5,750 nt of DNA, from the NCBI GenBank assembly GCA_036266195.1, contig DATANP010000417.1, positions 1 through 5,750 on the forward strand, in the 5' to 3' direction. This document shows, piece by piece, positions 1-4,866 of the stretch (position 1 is the stretch's first letter; each line of letters starts with the position of its first letter). A model generated the notes under the pieces. It searched no databases. It saw only the letters and a program-made list of their open reading frames with translations, and had not been told where the DNA came from. This stretch comes from DATMER01 sp036266195 (GTDB taxonomy: Bacteria > Acidobacteriota > Thermoanaerobaculia > Multivoradales > UBA5704). A program made the translations under genes and the position numbers.

Positions 1-169
1 CAAGATGTCGCCGCAAGGCACCCAGAACGTGATCGAGCAGGTCTATCTCTCGACGATCGCCGGAGACCGCGTGCTGGTGCTCGTCACGCCCCTGACCGCT
101 CAGTCGGACAAGGATGCGGCCATTCAACTCCAACTGCGCACGGCCTCGACTCTGAAGATCTCGAAATAG
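1..169 (+). CDS. C-terminal end of an unidentified protein (5' partial)
   Basis: The gene enters from the left edge; its first complete codon is at position 2 and it ends at TAG 167-169, leaving 55 residues. The readable part starts KMSPQGTQNVIEQVYLSTIA, continues with a hydrophobic strand (GDRVLVLVTPLT) and ends with TLKISK. The pattern 'QVYLSTIAGDRVLVLVTPL...' followed by a short helix and a final strand is reminiscent of the C-terminal part of small DcrB/DUF1795-like or PsbP-like folds, where a polypeptide reports a value for 'the gene product in use' and then ends in a 'S-F-K' strand. This is only a resemblance in shape, and I do not recognise the family. There is no membrane segment or catalytic motif in the visible part. 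It is followed by a 79-base gap with a weak hairpin, so it is probably the last gene of its transcript. The reading frame is supported by codon use (G/C at most third positions) and by the absence of a better competing frame. Confidence 0.6.
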   Translation, partial: KMSPQGTQNVIEQVYLSTIAGDRVLVLVTPLTAQSDKDAAIQLQLRTASTLKISK

Positions 170-178
170 GGACCAGAA

Positions 179-202
179 GACACCTTGATAGTAGAAGGTG
201 TC
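179..202 (+). terminator. Weak hairpin after the first gene, possible terminator
   Basis: GACACCTT (179-186) pairs perfectly with AAGGTGTC (195-202) around an 8-base loop, ten bases after the upstream stop codon. The position fits a transcription terminator, but the following bases (CTTCCGTCCTCC) are only pyrimidine-rich, with no run of T. The right arm and loop also contain TAGAAG (192-197), a possible -10 box for the protease gene, so the same bases might instead belong to a promoter. Confidence 0.35.
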
Positions 203-238
203 CTTCCGTCCTCCAATCCGGTGGGCGGGTGCCAATCC

Positions 239-243
239 GGAGG
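239..243 (+). promoter_or_regulatory. Shine-Dalgarno site that fixes the protease start
   Basis: GGAGG lies five bases before ATG 249. This decides the start: the frame is open back to a GTG at 198, but only ATG 249 has this site, and it places a basic n-region (MIRPKR) and hydrophobic core at the N-terminus as expected for a signal peptide. Confidence 0.8.
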
Positions 244-248
244 TTGTC

Positions 249-3104
249 ATGATCCGACCCAAAAGGATCTGGTTTTCGTTCTTCCTCCTGCTCGCTGTCG
301 TAGGTTCCCATCTCTCCGCGGCCACGGTCATCTCCCTGCGATCGGTCGCCATCGACACGAGCCGCCCCGAGCCCGCGATTCCCGAGGCTCTCCGCGCGCG
401 GCCGGCAGATGCGCGCGAGGATCAGGTGGTCCTGGTCCAGTTTCCCGGACCGGTCACCGCTCACCAGATCCAGGCGTTGCGCGACGCCAGCGTGCGGGTC
501 TATTCCTATCTGCCCGACTACTCCTTTCTGGTGAAGATGCCGGCCGGTGCGGACGTGAAAACCGTTCTTTCGTCTCTTGGCGCCTCTTGGAGCGGACCGT
601 TCCACCCCGCATACAAGATCGCGCCGGAGATTGCCCGGATCGAGCGCGTCTCTGCCGCGAAAGTCCAGAGCTATCAGCCGGTCATGGTTCACCTGCTGCC
701 CGACGCCGACGTCGGCGAGGTGGTGCGGACCATGAAAGGGTTTGGAGCCCGGGGCGTGGTCGGGACGCGGCGTGGCTCGACGTTCTCGCGCATCCGCCTG
801 GTGCTCACCCCCGAGGAGATCGCGGCCCTGCGCGAACCGATCGCAAACCTGCGCGACGTGTTCTGGATCGAGCTCGAAGGCCGCCGCACGCTGCTCAACG
901 ACACCACGGTGTGGGTCGGACAGTCCGGGCTCTCCGGCGGCCAGACTACGCCCATCTTCAGCCAGGGCATCTACGGCGAAGGCCAGGTGGTCGGCATCCT
1001 CGATACCGGCATCGATCCCGACATGTGCTACTTCCGGGATACCTCGCTCGGCACCCTGCCTCCGACCAACGTCTGCAACAGCGGCACGGTCGTAAACACC
1101 GCGCAAAGAAAAATCCTTGCGGTCGATTTCCTGTGGTCCAACGAGTGCGCGGGCGGCATCGGCAATACGGAGTGGGACACTCACGATCATGGCACGCACG
1201 TGGCCGGCACGGTGGCCGGCGACAACTTTGCCAACCCGCTGCTCCACGACACGGCCGACGGCATGGCGCCCGGCGCCAAGCTGGTCATCCAGGATGGCGG
1301 TTTTTCGACCGACAACTGCGCCGACCTGCCCGGCATCGGCTGTCCTGTTGTAGACCTGAACCCGATCTATCAGCAGGCCTATGACCAGGGCGCGCGCATC
1401 CACACCAACTCCTGGGGCGACAACGAGAACGCCGCGGTCCAGAACAACTATTCGGCCGGCAGCGAGGACGTCGACGAGTTCATGTGGAATCACAAGGATT
1501 TCCTGGTCTTCTTCGCGGCAGGCAACTCCGGTCCGGGCACCGGCACGGTAGGCAGCCCGTCGACCGCCAAGAGCGCGGTCTCGGTGGGCGCCACGCTGCG
1601 TGGCACGAGCGCCGATTCCATGGCCAGCTTCAGCAGTTGCGGCCCGACCCAGGACGGCCGCATCAAGCCCGAGGTCACGGTGCCGGGATCGAGCATCGTC
1701 TCGGCGAACAACGACATCAATGTGACCACGAACAACTGCGGCACGATCACCATGTCCGGCACCAGCATGGCTTCCCCCGGTGCAGCGGGTCTCACGGCGC
1801 TCATCCGCCAGTACTACACGGATGGGTGGTATCCCACCGGAGGAAAGGTTTCCACGGACGGCTTCACGCCTTCGGCGGCGCTGCTCCGGGCCACGCTGGT
1901 GAATTCGGCGGTCAGCATGGCGAACACCACGGCCATCCCGGCCAACTGCCAGGGCTGGGGCCGCGTGCTGCTCGAAAACGCGCTCTCCTTCACGGGTCAG
2001 ACGCGCAAGCTCTTTGTCAAGGACACCGACAGCTTCAACACCGGCTCCACGAACGAGGACCGGACGTACAACTTCACCGTCAGCGCCGGCGAACCGCTCA
2101 AGGTGACCCTGGCATGGACCGATTTTCCGTCGACCCCGGCGGCGAGTGTGAACCTCAACAACGATCTCGATCTGATCGTGACTGGTCCGAGCGGTACCTT
2201 CCTTGGAAACGTTTTCGCGAGCGGCTTGTCCACGACCGGCGGCACGGGCGATCGCCGCAACACGCTGGAGCAGGTCTTGATCGCGGCCCCGTCCGCGGGC
2301 AGCTACACGGTGACGGTGCGCTCCGTGAATGTACCGGACGGCCCGCAGCCGTTCGCGCTGGTGGTGACCGGCGCTCTCGGCAGCGCCACCTGCACGTTGA
2401 ATTCGCAGTGTGACGACGGCCTGTTCTGCAACGGAGCCGAGACCTGCAACGCGGGCTCCTGCCAGGCCGGAACCGATCCCTGCGCGCCGCTCTCCTGCAA
2501 CGAGACCACGGACACCTGCTTCGCCCCGACCACTCAGGTGACGTTCAATTCCGTGGCCGCGCAGGACGGTTACGTGCTGGAGTCGGGCGAGACCACGAAC
2601 GTCGGAGGCTCGAACAACTCCACCGCCGCCACCACGAGCGCCCTGCGGGTGGGCGACGACAACAAGGACAAGCAATATAAAACCGTGGTCTCCTTCGACA
2701 CCTCCTCGATTCCGGACGGCGCCACGATCGTCTCGGCAATCGTGCGCCTGCGCCGCGGCACGCTCTCCGGCACCAATCCCTTCACCACGCACGGCATCTG
2801 CTGGGCCGACGTCCAGTCCGGAGGCTTCTCCGGCTCGACCACGCTCCAGAACGGCGACTTCGAAGCCGCGGCGACCGCCGTCCAGTCCGCGAGCCTTACC
2901 AACGCGGCGACGGACGGCGCCTGGTCGGAAGGCAACCTGAACGCCGCCGGCCTCGTCGCGATCAACAAGACCGGCACGACGCAGCTCCGCATCTACTTCG
3001 CGCTGGACGACAACGACGACACAGGCAACGACTTCCTCGGCTACTACTCGGGAGACAACGGCACGGCCGCCAACCGTCCGCAGCTCGTCATTACCTATCA
3101 GTAG
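249..3104 (+). CDS. Secreted KP-43-like subtilase (S8) with CBM96/DNRLRE-like C-terminus
   Basis: Predicted extracellular serine endopeptidase, 951 residues. Domains in order: Sec signal peptide (1 to about 26, MIRPKRIWFSFFLLL...SAA); two similar I9-like prodomain modules (about 59-127 and 143-210); S8 catalytic domain (about 225-581) with Asp252 in GILDTGID, His314 in DHGTHVAG, oxyanion Asn426 in FAAGNSGPG and Ser506 in SGTSMASP; jelly-roll domain (about 585-710) with NNDLDLIV, GDRRNTLEQV and SYTVTVRSVNVP; eight-cysteine module (715-757); and a C-terminal domain (about 763-951) opening DGYVLESGETTNVG, with the VVSFDTSSIPDGATI signature of DNRLRE/CBM96 domains. The QGWGRVLLENAL segment plus jelly roll matches the KP-43 alkaline protease type (established family knowledge). 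The catalytic domain carries eight cysteines (260, 276, 300, 357, 365, 464, 497, 567), consistent with disulfides outside the cytoplasm. All catalytic residues are present, so an active enzyme is likely. Substrate is unknown; the C-terminal domain may anchor it to polysaccharide (inference). It is followed by a strong hairpin and so is probably monocistronic. Confidence 0.95.
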   Translation: MIRPKRIWFSFFLLLAVVGSHLSAATVISLRSVAIDTSRPEPAIPEALRARPADAREDQVVLVQFPGPVTAHQIQALRDASVRVYSYLPDYSFLVKMPAGADVKTVLSSLGASWSGPFHPAYKIAPEIARIERVSAAKVQSYQPVMVHLLPDADVGEVVRTMKGFGARGVVGTRRGSTFSRIRLVLTPEEIAALREPIANLRDVFWIELEGRRTLLNDTTVWVGQSGLSGGQTTPIFSQGIYGEGQVVGILDTGIDPDMCYFRDTSLGTLPPTNVCNSGTVVNTAQRKILAVDFLWSNECAGGIGNTEWDTHDHGTHVAGTVAGDNFANPLLHDTADGMAPGAKLVIQDGGFSTDNCADLPGIGCPVVDLNPIYQQAYDQGARIHTNSWGDNENAAVQNNYSAGSEDVDEFMWNHKDFLVFFAAGNSGPGTGTVGSPSTAKSAVSVGATLRGTSADSMASFSSCGPTQDGRIKPEVTVPGSSIVSANNDINVTTNNCGTITMSGTSMASPGAAGLTALIRQYYTDGWYPTGGKVSTDGFTPSAALLRATLVNSAVSMANTTAIPANCQGWGRVLLENALSFTGQTRKLFVKDTDSFNTGSTNEDRTYNFTVSAGEPLKVTLAWTDFPSTPAASVNLNNDLDLIVTGPSGTFLGNVFASGLSTTGGTGDRRNTLEQVLIAAPSAGSYTVTVRSVNVPDGPQPFALVVTGALGSATCTLNSQCDDGLFCNGAETCNAGSCQAGTDPCAPLSCNETTDTCFAPTTQVTFNSVAAQDGYVLESGETTNVGGSNNSTAATTSALRVGDDNKDKQYKTVVSFDTSSIPDGATIVSAIVRLRRGTLSGTNPFTTHGICWADVQSGGFSGSTTLQNGDFEAAATAVQSASLTNAATDGAWSEGNLNAAGLVAINKTGTTQLRIYFALDDNDDTGNDFLGYYSGDNGTAANRPQLVITYQ

Positions 3105-3114
3105 AGACCCTCTT

Positions 3115-3141
3115 CGGGGCGGCGCCGGCCGCGCCGCCCCG
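3115..3141 (+). terminator. GC-only hairpin after the protease gene
   Basis: GGGGCGGCGC (3116-3125) pairs perfectly with GCGCCGCCCC (3131-3140) around the five-base loop CGGCC; an outer C-G pair (3115/3141) makes 11 bp. It starts 10 bases after the protease stop codon. There is no T-run after it, which is common for stem-loops in high-GC genomes, so it may end transcription inefficiently, need Rho, or protect the mRNA 3' end. The stem is very stable and lies just ahead of the next gene's probable promoter. Confidence 0.6.
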
Positions 3142-3153
3142 GTCCTGCCGCGG

Positions 3154-3159
3154 TAGACT
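3154..3159 (+). promoter_or_regulatory. Probable -10 box (TAGACT) of the hydrolase gene
   Basis: TAGACT matches TATAAT at four of six positions and sits seven bases before ATG 3167. A transcript starting at the usual distance would begin at or next to the ATG, giving a leaderless mRNA. This agrees with the lack of any SD sequence before that ATG. No convincing -35 box is seen, because that position falls in the GC hairpin. The wider string GGTAGACTC recurs as GGTAGAATC before the next gene. Confidence 0.4.
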
Positions 3160-3166
3160 CGTATCC

Positions 3167-3814
3167 ATGACACGCCTGCTTCGAGCTCTCGCCTTTTTCT
3201 TTCTCCTGGCCCCGGCCGCGATGGCCCAGCGCGGAGCGATCCTCGACAAGGTTCCGACACACCCGGATCGCACCGCCCGCTATGTGATCTATCTCCACGG
3301 CAGGATCATCGAAGACCAGGGACCGCGCCCGACTCACGAACAGTGGGGTGTCTATGAATACCGGAAGATCCTGGAGACGCTGGCCTCGGCCGGCACGGTG
3401 ATCAGCGAGCAGCGGCGGCCCGGGACCGACATGGACCAGTTCGCGGAGCATGTCGCCGGGCAGGTGCGGACGCTCCTCGCGGCCGGAGTGCCTCCGGAGC
3501 ACATCACCGTGATCGGGTTCTCCAAGGGGGGAGGCATCGCCGTCCGCACCTCGGCGCGCGTGAAGAACGACAAGGTCAACTTCGTGTTCCTCGCGGCCTG
3601 CAGCGGCAGCGCCGACCTCGACGTCCACGGCCGGATCCTCTCGATCTACGAAGCGTCCGACGACATCGGCCGCTCGTGTGCTCCGCTCTTTGCCAGATCG
3701 AAGTCGCCGGGCGAGCGCAAGGAGGTCCGGATCGAGACCGGCGGCGGTCACGGGGCGTTCTATCGGCCCCGCCAGGAGTGGACCGCTCCCGCTCTGGCGT
3801 GGATCAAGAGGTAG
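3167..3814 (+). CDS. Small secreted alpha/beta hydrolase
   Basis: This 215-residue protein carries a Sec signal peptide (MTRLLRALAFFFLLAPAAMA, cleavage likely before Q21), so it should act in the periplasm or outside the cell. The alpha/beta-hydrolase signs are clear: an HG motif after the first core strand (YVIYLHG, His44-Gly45) near the oxyanion hole, the nucleophile elbow G-F-S-K-G with Ser119, a likely acid at Asp165 or Asp166 in YEASDD, and catalytic His195 in TGGGHGAFY. All three triad positions are present in the right order, so an active esterase, lipase or peptidase is plausible, but the substrate cannot be read from sequence. The mature part (about 195 residues) is compact, with little room for a lid domain. 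Start choice: ATG 3167 is the only codon that gives an intact signal peptide. There is no SD, and a -10-like box seven bases upstream suggests a leaderless transcript. Its stop codon TAG 3812-3814 lies inside the probable -10 box of the next gene. Confidence 0.85.
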   Translation: MTRLLRALAFFFLLAPAAMAQRGAILDKVPTHPDRTARYVIYLHGRIIEDQGPRPTHEQWGVYEYRKILETLASAGTVISEQRRPGTDMDQFAEHVAGQVRTLLAAGVPPEHITVIGFSKGGGIAVRTSARVKNDKVNFVFLAACSGSADLDVHGRILSIYEASDDIGRSCAPLFARSKSPGERKEVRIETGGGHGAFYRPRQEWTAPALAWIKR

Positions 3815-3817
3815 AAT
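3812..3817 (+). promoter_or_regulatory. Probable -10 box (TAGAAT) of the TPR gene
   Basis: TAGAAT matches TATAAT at five of six positions and shares its first three bases with the stop codon of the hydrolase. Transcription would start near 3824, leaving a leader of about 30 bases that contains the SD site before GTG 3854. No good -35 hexamer is seen 17 bases upstream, which is hydrolase coding sequence. The surrounding GGTAGAATC closely matches GGTAGACTC ahead of the hydrolase gene. Confidence 0.45.
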
Positions 3818-3840
3818 CCCGTCATACCCGATCCACTCCT

Positions 3841-3848
3841 GAAAGAGG
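3841..3848 (+). promoter_or_regulatory. Shine-Dalgarno site supporting a GTG start
   Basis: GAAAGAGG ends five bases before GTG 3854. It supports that GTG as the start of the TPR gene; the first internal ATG comes far downstream and would lose the signal peptide. Confidence 0.7.
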
Positions 3849-3853
3849 CCGCC

Positions 3854-4741
3854 GTGACATCGACTCCCCGCCTTGCCGCCCTCTGTACCTCTCTCCTCCT
3901 GGTCCTCCCGGCGCTCGGCCGAGCCGAGGAGCCGCCCACGTGGCAAAGCCTCATCGACGGTGGGAAGTGCCGGGAGGCCGAGGCTCTCTGTGTCCCCTGG
4001 CTCTCCTCGAAGGACACGGAGCGCAAGGTGGAGGCCCGCAAGTGCCTCGCCAATGCGGCTCTTTGCGGCCAGGACGTGGTCTCGGTCCAGTCCAACGAAT
4101 CCGGCGGAGGATATCTCGGACCCGGGTACCGGCCGGAGGCGATCGAGAAGGCGCTTTCGAATCTGAACGAGGGGCTCAAGCTGGCTCCCCAGGACCTTTC
4201 GATCCACCAGGGCCGGCTCCACCTGCTCATGGTCTCGGGCCGCTTCGACGAGATGGCGAAGGCGCTCGACGAGAGCTGCCGCCTCTACTCGGCCCCGGAC
4301 GAGCTCGAAGACTGGCTGCCCTATGTGTCCGAGCTGTTCGACGCCGGTCAATACAATGCCGCTCTATTGCTGCTCAAGGTCCTCGACGCGAGCTTCCCGA
4401 ACAACCACGAGGTAGTGGCCAACATCGGCAGCGTGCTCGCGATGCAGGAGAAGGACGAGGAGGCGCTCACCTACATGGAGCGCGCGGTCAAGCTCGCGCC
4501 CGAGGACCCGCTGAACTCCTGGAACCTCGCCCGGCTCTACGACTACACCGGCAAGCTCGAGCAGGCCGACATCTGGTATCAGAAGGCCCTGCGCCTGGAG
4601 ACCGATCCACAGACGCGCAGCTCTGGCGCCTGCACCCATGCCGCATTCGTGGAGACGAAGCTGAAGGACCGGAAACGGGCCTGCGAGCTGCAGAAGGCCA
4701 ACTGCCCCGAGAACAAGAGGACCGCCTGCTCGGGACAGTGA
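3854..4741 (+). CDS. Secreted cysteine-containing TPR protein
   Basis: This 295-residue protein starts at GTG 3854 behind a good SD and ends at TGA 4739-4741. A Sec signal peptide spans residues 1 to about 24 (hydrophobic core LAALCTSLLLVLPALG, cleavage after GRA), so a periplasmic or extracellular location is expected. Tetratricopeptide-type helix pairs fill most of the rest. The two clearest repeats are about 186-219 (IGSVLAMQEKDEEALTYMER, then AVKLAPEDP) and 220-252 (NLARLYDYTGKLEQADIWYQ, then KALRLETDP). Weaker ones are around 94-113, 117-145 and 153-181. TPR arrays bind peptides or partner proteins, and no enzyme motif is visible. The mature chain has nine cysteines: 39, 46, 64 and 71 in the N-terminal part, 142, then 260, 277, 284 and 292 near the C-terminus. 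That is unusual for a TPR protein and suggests disulfides capping both ends (inference). Cys11 lies inside the hydrophobic core and is not a lipobox. I cannot name a specific family; the partner is unknown. Confidence 0.85.
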   Translation: MTSTPRLAALCTSLLLVLPALGRAEEPPTWQSLIDGGKCREAEALCVPWLSSKDTERKVEARKCLANAALCGQDVVSVQSNESGGGYLGPGYRPEAIEKALSNLNEGLKLAPQDLSIHQGRLHLLMVSGRFDEMAKALDESCRLYSAPDELEDWLPYVSELFDAGQYNAALLLLKVLDASFPNNHEVVANIGSVLAMQEKDEEALTYMERAVKLAPEDPLNSWNLARLYDYTGKLEQADIWYQKALRLETDPQTRSSGACTHAAFVETKLKDRKRACELQKANCPENKRTACSGQ

Positions 4742-4758
4742 CCCGCGGCAGGAGCGGG
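4742..4758 (+). terminator. Short hairpin after the TPR gene
   Basis: CCCGC (4742-4746) pairs with GCGGG (4754-4758) around a seven-base loop immediately after the TGA. Only five base pairs and no T-run follow, so its role as a terminator is weakly supported. The larger inverted repeat downstream is an alternative. Confidence 0.2.
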
Positions 4759-4776
4759 CGAAGGGCAAGTTCGCGA

Positions 4777-4825
4777 CAAAATTCCACGGTTTTTGCGGCA
4801 AAATCCAGGGTGTTGCCGCAAATCG
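4777..4825 (+). repeat. Imperfect tandem repeat with two TTGCSGCAA palindromes
   Basis: Two adjacent related units start with CAAAAT and contain a CCA-GG core (4777-4798 and 4799-4818), followed by a partial third (CAAATCG, 4819-4825). Embedded in them are two self-complementary sites: TTTTGCGGCAAAA (4791-4803, centre 4797) and TTGCCGCAA (4813-4821, centre 4817), exactly 20 bases apart. Together they form a larger inverted repeat, TTTGCGGCAA (4792-4801) with TTGCCGCAAA (4813-4822), a perfect 10-bp stem with an 11-base loop. This AT-richer patch lies 45 to 76 bases before the channel gene's start. It could be a pair of operator sites for a dimeric regulator about two helical turns apart, or an RNA stem-loop ending the TPR transcript; no T-run follows it on the + strand. 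Confidence 0.6.
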
Positions 4826-4852
4826 CCCCTCACCACCACCGGATGACCGGGA

Positions 4853-4858
4853 TATCCT
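4853..4858 (+). promoter_or_regulatory. Possible -10 box (TATCCT) of the channel gene
   Basis: TATCCT matches TATAAT at four of six positions and ends eight bases before ATG 4867, which would give a leaderless or nearly leaderless transcript. No SD is seen before that ATG (the local sequence is CCTCC, the opposite sense), and no -35 hexamer is evident. The paired palindromes lie just upstream, where a regulator could act. Confidence 0.3.
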
Positions 4859-4866
4859 CCGCACGC

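Noticed and set aside
198..248. GTG 198 as the protease start
   Set aside because: It would put 17 extra residues before the basic n-region of the signal peptide, and the GGAGG at 239-243 is correctly spaced for ATG 249 only.
185..1384. A 399-codon + strand frame overlapping the protease in another phase
   Set aside because: It overlaps the signal peptide, prodomain and Asp/His motifs of the protease and its product is an arginine-rich shadow.
84..3260. A 1058-codon open frame on the - strand across the protease gene
   Set aside because: Its translation is low-complexity (rich in R, G, A, V) without a recognisable domain, and it mirrors a + strand gene with complete catalytic motifs. Long antisense frames are expected in GC-rich DNA.
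3854..3930. Lipoprotein signal at Cys11 of the TPR protein
   Set aside because: LAALC lies at the start of the hydrophobic stretch rather than at its end, so it is not a lipobox; a standard signal peptidase site after GRA is more likely.
3098..4351. A 417-codon open frame on the - strand
   Set aside because: It crosses two well-supported + strand genes and the gap between them, has no motif or signal peptide, and has charged, repetitive composition typical of antisense shadows.
4777..4825. CRISPR-like repeat
   Set aside because: The units are directly adjacent, imperfect and only two and a bit in number, with no spacers and no cas genes nearby.
4843..4866. ATG 4843 as the channel gene start
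   Set aside because: It has no SD and adds eight residues before the first Rossmann strand; ATG 4867 fits the family start better. The choice is not certain.
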